Shown here: piece after piece, positions 1 through 7,697 of the stretch
How the letters are laid out: every line of letters starts with the position of its first letter
Position numbering within the stretch: position 1 is the first letter of the stretch
Source: Promethearchaeota archaeon
GTDB taxonomy: Archaea; Asgardarchaeota; Lokiarchaeia; Sigynarchaeales; SOKP01
DNA length: 15,628 nt
Direction: 5' to 3'
Assembly (NCBI GenBank): GCA_014730295.1
Contig: WJIN01000422.1
Coordinates: 1 to 15,628 of the forward strand
Position numbers and translations under genes: made by a program
Notes under the pieces: generated by a model
What the model was told of the DNA's origin: nothing
Databases searched by the model: none
Seen by the model: only the letters and a program-made list of their open reading frames with translations

Positions 1-450
1 ATTTCCCGACCAGCCAATATGACCTAAACCCGCTGCAACTGCCCCATATCTCAATGAAAAATCAGGGTATGACTTATCTTCATTTAAAATGTTCGAATAT
101 CCTCCTTTTTTTCTATATTTACCATTCGGAATCACAGCAAATGCGTTAAACTGAGTATTCTCTTCAATAAATTCTTTAATTTTAACCGCGGATTTCCATG
201 CGGTCGTATAAGCAAAATATTGGAATTTTTTAATACTCAATCTTTCCTTTTTAGAAAAGTAATTTTCTAGTGCTTCAATGGGATTCGGATATGCCCATAT
301 AATACAACTTTCCGCTCCAGGAAGAGAATATTCCATATCTCCCGATGGAGGTGAATCTTTTAAACGTTCTTTACTTCCCACCCCAACTAATTTCGCGCCC
401 TCATCTAACACAATTTTTTTTATTTCTTTTTTTAATTCTGTTAAATCCAT
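1..450 (-). CDS. QueG/reductive-dehalogenase-like Fe-S protein, C-terminus cut by window edge
   Basis: Reading the minus strand from an ATG at 450 gives an open frame of 150 residues that runs off base 1. The stretch near the edge (R-Y-G-A-V-A-A-G-L-G-H-I-G-W-S-G-N, about residues 134-150) is the signature of the corrinoid-binding domain shared by epoxyqueuosine reductase (QueG) and reductive dehalogenase-like proteins. The two [4Fe-4S] motifs expected downstream would lie outside the window. A stop codon lies a few codons upstream of a start-free stretch, so ATG 450 is the only good start, although its ribosome site (AAGGGA, about 16 bases upstream) is poor. It is the last visible gene of the minus-strand operon, 55 bases after the MBL gene. 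It is a distant paralogue of the protein at 4483-5346, which has the matching G-P-H-A-V-A-A-G-L-G segment. No signal peptide is visible, so a cytoplasmic protein is expected. Its substrate is unknown; true QueG activity is only one option. Confidence 0.8.
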   Translation of the reverse strand, partial: MDLTELKKEIKKIVLDEGAKLVGVGSKERLKDSPPSGDMEYSLPGAESCIIWAYPNPIEALENYFSKKERLSIKKFQYFAYTTAWKSAVKIKEFIEENTQFNAFAVIPNGKYRKKGGYSNILNEDKSYPDFSLRYGAVAAGLGHIGWSGN

Positions 451-505
451 AAAACAATCAATATCCCTTCTTTTAGTTGAACTAAATCAATTTAAATGTA
501 TACAA

Positions 506-1432
506 TTATTTTAGATCAAAATGAAATTTCATTCCATCATTTCCTAATAATATTTCTCCATCAAATACTTCTCTCACACCCTTTAGGTAAAGTTTTTCTG
601 CTTTATCATTTGTGAGAGGGGGTGTAATATGAACAAGCACGAGTTTTTTTACGTTCGCATCTCTCGCTAATTCTGCAGCTGTTATAGGATTCATATGGTA
701 ATTTTGGACATCCTTCAATATTTTTGCATAGCGATTATATTTGAGCCTTTTTGCCCCAACTACTATATAATCAAGCATCTTATAGGATATTGCTTCACTT
801 AATAATAAATCTGCATTTTGGCAATGCTTTACTAAACTATCGGTCTTAATTGTGTCTCCAGTAATGATTACAATATTTCCTCGATATTCAATTCTATAGC
901 CATATGCTGGTTTTATTGGGGGATGTTCAACATCAAACGCATACACTTTAAGTTCATTTCTGTCAAAACATAATTTTTTCTCCTCTTTTTTTTCAATTGA
1001 AACTGTTCTAGGAATCATCTTTCCGTTTTCTTTCTTTACAATCTGACTTCCATGATGTGCAATACGATATCCCGTATCTAACTCATAGGCCATTTCAAAT
1101 CCTTTAACTACCTTTTCTACACCTTCAGGACCATATACTTCTAAGGGATTCTCTCGACCATTCACCCAAGAAAGCATATTTGCTTCCCCGAGATCTCCAA
1201 TATGATCGGAATGAAAATGGGTGAGAAAGACCGCACTCAAGCTTTCTGCTGGCAGTCGGAGAATATCAACATTTCTATAGGATCCTGGACCTACATCAAA
1301 AATTAGAAACTCTCCTCCAGCGATTACGGCGATACTAGAAGCCACTCGTATATCATTATTCATAGGACCTCCGGACCCAAGTAGAAATACATGAAGTTTT
1401 CCATCCATCAAAATCTTTTTTTTACTAATCAT
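506..1432 (-). CDS. MBL-fold metallohydrolase, AtsA/RNase Z-like
   Basis: A 308-residue metallo-beta-lactamase-fold hydrolase. The fold opens with L-G-S-G-G-P (18-23). The metal-binding signature T-H-F-H-S-D-H is at 71-77, followed by H170 (V-E-H-P-P), D193 (I-T-G-D-T), H246 (Y-H-M-N-P) and H268 (L-V-H-I-T-P-P). This full dinuclear zinc ligand set suggests an active enzyme. The segment Y-R-I-A-H-H-G near 122-128 resembles the arylsulfatase AtsA-like branch rather than true tRNA-processing RNase Z. An ester hydrolase acting on an aryl/alkyl sulfate, phosphate or similar small molecule is therefore the likeliest role, but MBL substrate cannot be read from sequence. It starts 15 bases after the DUF169 gene upstream. 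The ATG at 1432 is used; Met9 is a possible alternative start just before the conserved core. No signal peptide is seen. Confidence 0.85.
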   Translation of the reverse strand: MISKKKILMDGKLHVFLLGSGGPMNNDIRVASSIAVIAGGEFLIFDVGPGSYRNVDILRLPAESLSAVFLTHFHSDHIGDLGEANMLSWVNGRENPLEVYGPEGVEKVVKGFEMAYELDTGYRIAHHGSQIVKKENGKMIPRTVSIEKKEEKKLCFDRNELKVYAFDVEHPPIKPAYGYRIEYRGNIVIITGDTIKTDSLVKHCQNADLLLSEAISYKMLDYIVVGAKRLKYNRYAKILKDVQNYHMNPITAAELARDANVKKLVLVHITPPLTNDKAEKLYLKGVREVFDGEILLGNDGMKFHFDLK

Positions 1433-1447
1433 TTTCTCTGTTTTTTA

Positions 1448-2293
1448 CTAATCCTCCGATTCCTGCAATTTTTTATCAATTAATTTTTTCATATATTTAA
1501 ATCCGGGGGTCAAATCTTCTGTTAAATTAAGTGGTATCATTGATTTAATCGGAAATCCAAGTCCTTGTGTTCCCCCCGTTTTAAAGAGATTCTTAAGCAC
1601 ATAAAAAACATGATCTGCTGGCATTCCAATTCCGATCTCATCGTCTTGGATCCCGGCAAACGATCTATCCCCTGATCCAGGGATAATAATTTGTGCTTTC
1701 CGAGTGAGAAATGGCATTAAACCTCCTTTTCCACAAGATTCTCCAAAACCTTCAAAACTAGACCTAATACTATATTTCTTTTTATGTTCATAGCATAGCG
1801 CGTGAATAAGATGAGTTATTTGTGCTCCATTTCCAAACACTAAAACACTATTAGGTATTAAGGGCGATTTTTGTAATGGAAATGAAACTAATCCGCGATA
1901 TCCGAGTTCCATAATGTTCCTGAAATTACGTGAATAAAGTTTTTTCGCTCTTCTAATCTCTGCTTTTTCGTTTTTATGCCATCCTTGACGAACTTGACTT
2001 TCAATAAATTCCTCTTCTGAAATATTTACCCATCCATGGGCTACAGTAGAAGGAGTACAGAAGTTATCTGCAGCAGTTATAGCATAAATGTTTCCAAAAC
2101 GTCGAGACATATAGAACGCTTGACAGATACTCATCCTTTTATCTCGATTAGAAGGTTGAATTGCCTCGTGGGGAATTTCATCCATTTTTTTAATGTATGT
2201 TATTCCAACTGGGTAAGTTTGAAAATGTAATTTTTCATAAAGCTCTTGACCTGCTTGTTGATATTCTACTATGTTTTTATTTTTATTTGACAT
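1448..2293 (-). CDS. DUF169 family protein (paralogue A)
   Basis: A 281-residue protein of the uncharacterised DUF169 family (COG2043). It contains the family landmarks T-Y-P-V-G-I (26-31), C57, C79, G-L-V-S-F-P-L (134-140), T-H (160-161), G-E-S-C (184-187) and P-G-S-G-D-R (205-210). Three cysteines, C57, C79 and C187, and H161 recur at equivalent places in both other DUF169 proteins of this window, which suggests a metal or cofactor site; this is inference. C167 is not shared. There is no signal peptide or membrane segment. It lies 12 bases after paralogue B and 15 bases before the MBL gene, so it is co-transcribed. It is closer to the divergent paralogue C (shared E-S-Q-V, G-x-H-K-N and K-A-E segments) than to its immediate neighbour B. 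No biochemical function is known to me for the family; it is common in anaerobes. Confidence 0.9.
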   Translation of the reverse strand: MSNKNKNIVEYQQAGQELYEKLHFQTYPVGITYIKKMDEIPHEAIQPSNRDKRMSICQAFYMSRRFGNIYAITAADNFCTPSTVAHGWVNISEEEFIESQVRQGWHKNEKAEIRRAKKLYSRNFRNIMELGYRGLVSFPLQKSPLIPNSVLVFGNGAQITHLIHALCYEHKKKYSIRSSFEGFGESCGKGGLMPFLTRKAQIIIPGSGDRSFAGIQDDEIGIGMPADHVFYVLKNLFKTGGTQGLGFPIKSMIPLNLTEDLTPGFKYMKKLIDKKLQESED

Positions 2294-2305
2294 TATTTAA
2301 TCAAC

Positions 2306-3142
2306 TCAATTATCTTTCTGTATTCTTTTTCTTAAATATGGCCATACACCAGGTTCATTAGGGCTTCCAAAAATATCTAAAGGTCCTAACGATGCATTTA
2401 AGTGAGGAATTCCAAACGGAGGAGGATTTATCTTGTTTCCTGCTAAAAAAAGATTTCCATTCACTTCATTTAATTTAGATTCGGGAATTGAAAAAATCAT
2501 CTCATGATCTTGAACGCCCGCTAATACTCGATCTCCCATTCCGGGAGAAACAACTTGACATTGATCTGTTCTAAACGTTCGTACTACACCTTCTTTGCAA
2601 GAGCTTTCCATTCCGTTAAAATAACTTTTAATAGTATCACCGTTGTAAGTTGCGGATAAAATAAGATGAGATAAGATTAGAGGAGTACAATATATCAGTA
2701 CTAAATCAGGGATGATTATAGATCTGTTTAAAGGAGAAATCACTAATCCTTTAAATTCTCCAAAATTGAGTGTTGCATCCGATTCTCTTGAACTTATTTC
2801 TGCGTTCTTATTCTTTTTATATCCTGCTTTCTTCTCCCATGCTTCAAATACTATTTCGGGATCTTTAACTTTTTCAAAACCAAAATGATGAATAGAGATT
2901 GGTTTACACGCAATATCTTTTCCCGTCAAAAAAAAAGAAAATCCGGAACGACGACACCAAGTATAGCTCAGACATGCGGGGATTTCTCTTCCAAACACTT
3001 CTAGCGGGTGAAGGGCATTAGAAGAAACTTCCTCCCCCTCTTCTATTAGCTTTATTGCAATAGGATATGTGTTTATTTTTAATTTTTCGATTAGTTCCCG
3101 TCCAATTTTCTGATATTCCTCTACATTTTTCATCTTTAACAT
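2306..3142 (-). CDS. DUF169 family protein (paralogue B)
   Basis: A 278-residue DUF169 (COG2043) protein, the most divergent of the three in the window. It keeps T-Y-P-I-A-I-K (25-31), C57, C79, G-L-V-I-S-P-L (132-138), S-H (158-159), E-S-S-C (179-182) and P-G-M-G-D-R (200-205). It has extra cysteines at 63, 152 and 195 that the other two lack. Its C-terminal third (N-P-P-P-F-G-I-P and P-N-E-P-G-V) shows no match to the others, which may mark a different ligand or partner. The ATG at 3142 lies only 6 bases after the preceding stop; Met4 is an alternative start. It is probably translated by coupling, since no clear ribosome site fits in the gap. It appears soluble and cytoplasmic. Function unknown. 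Confidence 0.87.
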   Translation of the reverse strand: MLKMKNVEEYQKIGRELIEKLKINTYPIAIKLIEEGEEVSSNALHPLEVFGREIPACLSYTWCRRSGFSFFLTGKDIACKPISIHHFGFEKVKDPEIVFEAWEKKAGYKKNKNAEISSRESDATLNFGEFKGLVISPLNRSIIIPDLVLIYCTPLILSHLILSATYNGDTIKSYFNGMESSCKEGVVRTFRTDQCQVVSPGMGDRVLAGVQDHEMIFSIPESKLNEVNGNLFLAGNKINPPPFGIPHLNASLGPLDIFGSPNEPGVWPYLRKRIQKDN

Positions 3143-3148
3143 CTCATA

Positions 3149-4423
3149 TTACTTTTTTTGAGATTTAATTCTTGATTTAATTTGTTTAGCCCCATTGTTT
3201 AAAATATTTCTAACAATAAATGATGGTTCCTGCTCAGCTTTTTGTTCTAAAATTTTTTGTTTGAGTTTTAGAGCATCAAGTAAAAGTTTTCCGTCAACCT
3301 TATTTTCTGATTTAATAATCACGTCAAGCATATGAAGAGCTAACTGATATTTTTTTTCTTCAACAAGACTTTTGGCGTGATGGAGAAAATCTTCCGCTTT
3401 GTGTATCTTTAAGAATTCTCTTGCTATTTCCTTAGATTTTGCAGGAAAGAGATCTGTAGGGTTTCCCGTATCATACCATCCATGATATAATCTATAAACC
3501 GCATGAATTGCAAACCGATAACAACCATAAAGTGGTCGTAAATAATCGTGATTTTTAAATTTATCTGGATAGATTTCGAGCATTTCATGGAATATCTGTT
3601 CAAACCATTTTCCCTCATTTAAACGTTTTACCACCTCATCATGGACAAAATGCATGGCTTCAGCAGTAATTTCTAATACGTTTCGGACATTTTCTTTACC
3701 TTCTATCATTTTTCCATGACCAGGGATTATATATTTCGCATCTTTTTTCATCATATTTTCCATAGCGATCGCCCATCCATTAGGGTATCTTTGGACTTTA
3801 TAAGGATTTCCAATATTTGGATATGATGAAATCATAAGATCTCCGCTACAAATAAGTTCCTTTTCCGGAACCCATAACCAACTAGAGTCATCCGTCTCAC
3901 CAATATCATGATTAATTTCAAACTTAATACCTCCTAACTCAAATATATAAGGATTCTCTCCATCCAACATTATAGTTGGTTTCAGAAACATATCAGGTTC
4001 AACCACATCATTAGTTTTTCCCATAACGGAAGAGAATTGTTGTGCATTTAACCATCGATGATATTCATCAAGCATTTGATATTTTTTAAATCGCTTAAAT
4101 ACGTTTTTGTGGGCAATGATTTCAAGCATGTCCCAACCTTTTTCTTTGATTTCCTTGATAAATGGTTCAAATCCATAACAATGATCAAAATGCCCATGAC
4201 TAAAAATTAGGTATTTGATAGGTTTGTCGGTAATACCTCTGAGGGTTTTAAAATTACGACGAGCAAACTGCCGTAATGCTATATCGAAAACCACTAATCC
4301 TTTATCTGTTTCTATAACACCAATATTTCCGAACGATGGAATCATATGGACTGTTCCGTCCTCAACGCTTTGAGGTGGGTACATCCCAAGAAAGAATTTT
4401 ATATCATTTTGTGAATAACTCAT
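3149..4423 (-). CDS. MBL-fold hydrolase with alkylsulfatase-like dimerisation segment
   Basis: A 424-residue MBL-fold enzyme. The metal motif F-S-H-G-H-F-D-H is at 74-81, then H172 (N-H-D-I-G-E-T-D-D), D195 (C-S-G-D) and H236 (P-G-H-G), which is the usual dinuclear zinc set. After the MBL domain, residues about 295-335 (R-P-L-Y-G, then Y-H-G-W-Y-D-T-G-N-P-T-D-L) match the dimerisation region of alkylsulfatases such as SdsA1/BDS1. The C-terminal SCP2-like domain of those enzymes (about 650 residues) is missing; a short helical tail replaces it. The third and sixth metal ligands look like H and D, where SdsA1 has Glu residues, so the chemistry may differ from classical alkylsulfatases. A GAGGT ribosome site at 4433-4437, 9 bases from the ATG, supports the start. 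It follows the Fe-S reductase gene by 59 bases and precedes DUF169-B by 6. No signal peptide is seen. Confidence 0.85.
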   Translation of the reverse strand: MSYSQNDIKFFLGMYPPQSVEDGTVHMIPSFGNIGVIETDKGLVVFDIALRQFARRNFKTLRGITDKPIKYLIFSHGHFDHCYGFEPFIKEIKEKGWDMLEIIAHKNVFKRFKKYQMLDEYHRWLNAQQFSSVMGKTNDVVEPDMFLKPTIMLDGENPYIFELGGIKFEINHDIGETDDSSWLWVPEKELICSGDLMISSYPNIGNPYKVQRYPNGWAIAMENMMKKDAKYIIPGHGKMIEGKENVRNVLEITAEAMHFVHDEVVKRLNEGKWFEQIFHEMLEIYPDKFKNHDYLRPLYGCYRFAIHAVYRLYHGWYDTGNPTDLFPAKSKEIAREFLKIHKAEDFLHHAKSLVEEKKYQLALHMLDVIIKSENKVDGKLLLDALKLKQKILEQKAEQEPSFIVRNILNNGAKQIKSRIKSQKK

Positions 4424-4482
4424 TTATATTTAACCTCACTTTATTTGTTTATATTATTTTGATAATTTTCTTCTTACTTATT

Positions 4483-5346
4483 TTAAGTTTTCTTTCCTTG
4501 TGGACAGATTTTTAAACAATACGAGCAGTATGTATTATCCAGAATGCTTTGGATGCATTTGGATCTGTCAATATGAGTGATATGAGGAGAATTTTCATAT
4601 AGAAGAGGTTCTTCATAGGCTGCATTTCCTTTACATTCTCGGACACACGCACCGCATCCCTCACAAAATTCTTTTAAGGGATCTAAGTCTTCTATGTTTG
4701 ATATAGGGATTTCGGCATCCGTGGTTATAATACTCCATCTTTGGCGTGGTCCAAACTCGGGAGTGATAATAAGACCATTCTGACCCTTAATCCCAAGACC
4801 TGCCGCAACCGCATGGGGCCCATATAAGAGTTTTCCCCCAAAGGGATGATGTGCCTCGCTTTTATATCCCTTATTTTTCAAATATTCGGTTAATTTAATT
4901 GTGACATCACCGAGTACTTTATAAACTCGGAAAACTTCAATTTCGCATATTGCGCTCGGTGCGGTCTTGATTTTGTCCCATTTCATCTCCATTCCCAATA
5001 CAACTGCATTCTTTCCATATACCTTTAAATCGTAAAAAATGAATCTTTCATCCACGGGAGTATATCCAATAAATTCCACGTCCATATCTTTTGCTCTCTC
5101 TTCAAATTCCTCCCAAAATTCTGGAGTAGTTTTGGTTTTTGTATTGTTTTCATTCCCATATTTTGTTTTTCGAGCGTTTTGGAATCCCTTAAAAGTACCC
5201 CTTATATAATTGCTAAATTCTTTCGCTAAATCTCGATCCACCGTTTCTGCAGGACCGGCGCCCATCCTAAACAGTTCTTTTGGGACAATAAATTTTAGAC
5301 TTTCATTTTTTCCAACAAATGTTGGTTCAATCTCTATATCCGACAA
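4483..5346 (-). CDS. QueG/reductive-dehalogenase-like [4Fe-4S] protein
   Basis: A 287-residue protein of the QueG/reductive dehalogenase-like superfamily. The corrinoid-domain signature G-P-H-A-V-A-A-G-L-G-I-K-G-Q-N-G is at 176-191, followed by I-T-P-E-F-G-P-R. The first cluster motif is C228-x2-C231-x2-C234-x3-C238 and the second is C264-x9-C274-x2-C277-x3-C281-P. The residue after C238 is Lys, not the usual Pro. There is no Tat signal, unlike respiratory RdhA, and the region before the signature is shorter than in RdhA, so a cytoplasmic reductase or electron carrier is likely. The frame opens with TTG at 5346, with an in-frame TGA four codons before; no strong ribosome site is seen, and Met28 is an alternative start. 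It sits 123 bases after the Cys-rich ferredoxin gene, a plausible electron donor. Corrinoid binding is inferred from family, not shown. Confidence 0.82.
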   Translation of the reverse strand: MSDIEIEPTFVGKNESLKFIVPKELFRMGAGPAETVDRDLAKEFSNYIRGTFKGFQNARKTKYGNENNTKTKTTPEFWEEFEERAKDMDVEFIGYTPVDERFIFYDLKVYGKNAVVLGMEMKWDKIKTAPSAICEIEVFRVYKVLGDVTIKLTEYLKNKGYKSEAHHPFGGKLLYGPHAVAAGLGIKGQNGLIITPEFGPRQRWSIITTDAEIPISNIEDLDPLKEFCEGCGACVRECKGNAAYEEPLLYENSPHITHIDRSKCIQSILDNTYCSYCLKICPQGKKT

Positions 5347-5469
5347 CTTATATATTCACATCAATTTTGTTTTATTCATATCTTTCTTTTTTATTTATTG
5401 TTTAGGGAATTAATAATTTTTTATGCTTCTCAATATCGGGTATTATGATAAAAATGTTTTAAAAATGTG

Positions 5470-6582
5470 TTATTCTCTATTCTCTTTGTAAATTGTATTT
5501 TGCAAGAGTGCGGGATTTTTAAATAGGGTATTTCTCTCCTCCTTATATAGCCTAATAGCTTCTGTAGGACAAGTAACAGCACAAACGCCGCATCCATAAC
5601 ATTTATCGGGATTCACTTCTGCTTTTTTATTATGTAATTTTATCGCATTAAAGGGACACCGATCAACACATAAACCACATTGTTTACAGAGATTCTCATC
5701 TACCCTAGAGACGTAATTTGATTTTGCAACGCAGTTTTTGTTTTTATCTTCAAACCGAGTCATCCCCCTAAGAAGGCTACAACAACACTCGCAGCAACAA
5801 CACAAAACTTGATGATTCACATTTTTATGATTTTCGGTAGTAAAAACCAGTCCTAAAGTAGCAAATTTATCAACTAACTCTTTTGCCTCTTCGATAGATA
5901 GTTGCTTTCCTTCTCCCCGTCTGAGAAAATATGATCCAAAAAAGCCTAATTGGAAACAAGAATTCTCAATTGGAAATTTATCCTTACATTCTCTCTTTCC
6001 TAAAATTTCTGTCCTTTTTCTGCATGGACAATCTGTAATAACAATTGGTTTTTGACATTGTTCAAGGATCTTATGGACTTCTTCTACATTTAAAATTTCT
6101 GTCTTATAATTTATTGACTGTTCCACTGGGACAATTCTCATTAAGGAAGTACCCTCATCAGAAGATTCATAGCGTTTGTAAAATTTTTCATGGATAAAAA
6201 ATTTTTCATATAATTCTGCCCCTTTCTCTCCTAATCGCTCTAGAGCTTTGGAATATTTATAGCCTACATTAAGAAGATGAGCCATGGTAAGAAAGTAGGA
6301 ATACCCCCCAATATCTTGAATTATACCCTTATCTACCATATCCTCTAAGACTTTTTCTACTTCTTCCTTTTCTTTTCCTAGTTTCTTAGCTAAAATTCTT
6401 ACAGGTTGAGGTTTCACTTCAAGATATTGCGCTATCTCTGCTTCTTCTGGGGTAAATAATAATTCTATATATTCTCTAAACGCGTCTGAGACTTTTCCAT
6501 CTGTGAGAGGAATATCTTGGGGATATTCTCGCATATTCGTTAAAATTTGGTCATAAGGGTTATCTTTATTTGATTTAGACAT
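5470..6582 (-). CDS. Winged-helix / Cys-rich / 2[4Fe-4S] ferredoxin-like protein
   Basis: A 370-residue protein with three parts. Residues about 42-98 form a winged-helix-like domain (T-P-E-E-A-E-I-A then K-K-L-G-K-E-K-E-E-V and a G-G-Y-S-Y-F wing). Residues 176-268 are Cys-rich: C185-P-C187-R, C199, C209, then seven Cys in eight residues (261-264 and 266-268). Residues 299-309 and 328-338 are two canonical CxxCxxCxxxCP ferredoxin motifs. In all there are 21 cysteines. From memory this architecture is a widespread uncharacterised family in anaerobes, whose central motif usually reads C-N-C-C-x-C-C-C, so the extra Cys here is unusual. Likely role: intracellular electron transfer or delivery to the Fe-S reductases downstream; a redox-sensing regulator is possible because of the winged helix. 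An AGGTGG ribosome site at 6593-6598 lies 10 bases from the ATG. It is the first gene of the minus operon. Confidence 0.85.
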   Translation of the reverse strand: MSKSNKDNPYDQILTNMREYPQDIPLTDGKVSDAFREYIELLFTPEEAEIAQYLEVKPQPVRILAKKLGKEKEEVEKVLEDMVDKGIIQDIGGYSYFLTMAHLLNVGYKYSKALERLGEKGAELYEKFFIHEKFYKRYESSDEGTSLMRIVPVEQSINYKTEILNVEEVHKILEQCQKPIVITDCPCRKRTEILGKRECKDKFPIENSCFQLGFFGSYFLRRGEGKQLSIEEAKELVDKFATLGLVFTTENHKNVNHQVLCCCCECCCSLLRGMTRFEDKNKNCVAKSNYVSRVDENLCKQCGLCVDRCPFNAIKLHNKKAEVNPDKCYGCGVCAVTCPTEAIRLYKEERNTLFKNPALLQNTIYKENRE

Positions 6583-6783
6583 TTTAGTATTTCCACCTTT
6601 ACACTATTGCGATTCACTATAGCAAAATATTTATAAATTAATAGATGATATATACTTTTATAAAGTTTTTTGTGAATTATGAAAAATTGAAACAATATAT
6701 ACAACTATATATGAATAGTACTGTATTAGCGATTAATAATATCAGTAAATATTTAAATAACAAATTAAAAAAAGGTTAAAAAA
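6583..6783. promoter_or_regulatory. Divergent promoter region between the two hydrolase/DUF169 operons
   Basis: This 201-base A+T-rich gap separates the starts of the minus operon (6582) and the plus operon (6784), so it must hold both promoters. TTTATAAA at 6630-6637 fits a minus-strand TATA box with a transcript start near 6605. On the plus strand the ATATAT-rich block 6697-6711 and the AAATATTTAAATAA block near 6747-6760 are candidate TATA boxes. Possible operator elements are ATTCAC (6612-6617) with its inverted copy GTGAAT (6672-6677), which flank the TATA box, CTTT-TAT-AAAG (6655-6665) and ATTG-AAA-CAAT (6686-6696). These are short and could arise by chance in such AT-rich DNA. Plus translation starts at TTG 6784 with AAAGGT at 6771-6776. 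Confidence 0.6.
6630..6637 (-). promoter_or_regulatory. Candidate TATA box of the minus-strand operon
   Basis: TTTATAAA lies 48-55 bases upstream of the ATG at 6582. A start about 25 bases downstream would give a leader of some 23 bases that still includes the AGGTGG ribosome site at 6593-6598. The geometry is consistent with an archaeal promoter; the motif alone is weak evidence in AT-rich DNA. Confidence 0.4.
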
Positions 6784-7632
6784 TTGTCAAAAACAATTGA
6801 AGAATTAAGAGATGAGGGGCAAAAATTCTATGATAAGCTTAGATTATTAACATTTCCTGTAGCAATTAAATTCATCAAAGATTATGCGGAGATTCCAGAA
6901 AAGGCTCAAAGACCGTCCAAAATGGGACAAAATATAACATTATGTCAATCATTTACTATGGCACGACGCTGGGGTGCTCATATTGCAATGACATATGAAG
7001 ATAATGCATGCATAACCAGCTCGCTCGTTCATCAATGGAAAAAAGTTCCCATCAAAGATATCATCGAATCTCAAGTTAAATCAGGATATCATAAAAATGC
7101 GAAAGCAGAATTAGCAGTTCAATCTCAATATAGTGCCTTATCAAATAAGGAGAGTTATCTAAAAATCAAAGACCATGTTGGATTTATCGTATCTCCCCTT
7201 ACAAGAACAATTATCATACCTGATGTCGTCCTCACCTATGGGGATCCCGCTCAAATGACACATATCGTTCAAGCATTGAGTTATGAGGGGAAATATCTTG
7301 TAAATTCATCATTTATTGGATACGGAGAATCATGCTTAAAAGGGGTATTGGTACCATTTATTACAGATAAACCAGAGGTAGTACTTCCAGGTACTGGAGA
7401 TAGAACAGTTGCGTTAACAAAAGAAGAGGAAATGGCAATAGGTATGCCAGCTAAGCTTATTTCTTATGTTAATGAGAATTTGTTCAAGTCGGGTGAATCG
7501 TTTAATATGCGAGAACCGTCAAGATTTTTTGTAGGGAGCATCCCTAAAGGATTTGGTCCTCCTGCATGGAATTTTTTAAATCGAAAAGTAGAAAAACAAG
7601 AGAAAGAGACAAAAAAGAAACAGAAATCCTGA
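6784..7632 (+). CDS. DUF169 family protein (paralogue C)
   Basis: A 282-residue DUF169 (COG2043) protein starting with TTG; AAAGGT at 6771-6776 supports this start. Landmarks are T-F-P-V-A-I-K (23-29), C54, C76, G-F-I-V-S-P-L (133-139), T-H (159-160), G-E-S-C (181-184) and P-G-T-G-D-R. The spacing of the first two conserved Cys is 22, exactly as in paralogues A and B, and it has no other cysteines. The C-terminus is a lysine-rich tail. It is the first gene of the plus operon, 65 bases before the MFS gene, and lies head to head with the operon that carries A and B, so the three probably act on the same pathway. It appears soluble, with no signal peptide. Function unknown; possibilities include a cofactor carrier or a substrate-binding or accessory protein for the hydrolases or reductases. 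Confidence 0.9.
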   Translation: MSKTIEELRDEGQKFYDKLRLLTFPVAIKFIKDYAEIPEKAQRPSKMGQNITLCQSFTMARRWGAHIAMTYEDNACITSSLVHQWKKVPIKDIIESQVKSGYHKNAKAELAVQSQYSALSNKESYLKIKDHVGFIVSPLTRTIIIPDVVLTYGDPAQMTHIVQALSYEGKYLVNSSFIGYGESCLKGVLVPFITDKPEVVLPGTGDRTVALTKEEEMAIGMPAKLISYVNENLFKSGESFNMREPSRFFVGSIPKGFGPPAWNFLNRKVEKQEKETKKKQKS

Positions 7633-7697
7633 TTTTCATATAACTACAAGAAACTAAATTAATTACAAAAATAATTAAAAAAAGATATGACATTATA

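Noticed and set aside
278..514. A 78-residue open frame on the plus strand
   Set aside because: It is opposite the QueG-like gene, which has convincing family motifs on the minus strand.
506..1432. tRNA 3' processing RNase Z
   Set aside because: The MBL ligands fit, but the Y-R-I-A-H-H-G region resembles AtsA-like enzymes and the gene lies in a catabolic-looking operon.
4483..5346. A true respiratory reductive dehalogenase (RdhA) for organohalide respiration
   Set aside because: There is no Tat signal, no RdhB-like membrane anchor gene, and the protein is much shorter than typical RdhA. A general QueG/RdhA-like reductase call is safer.
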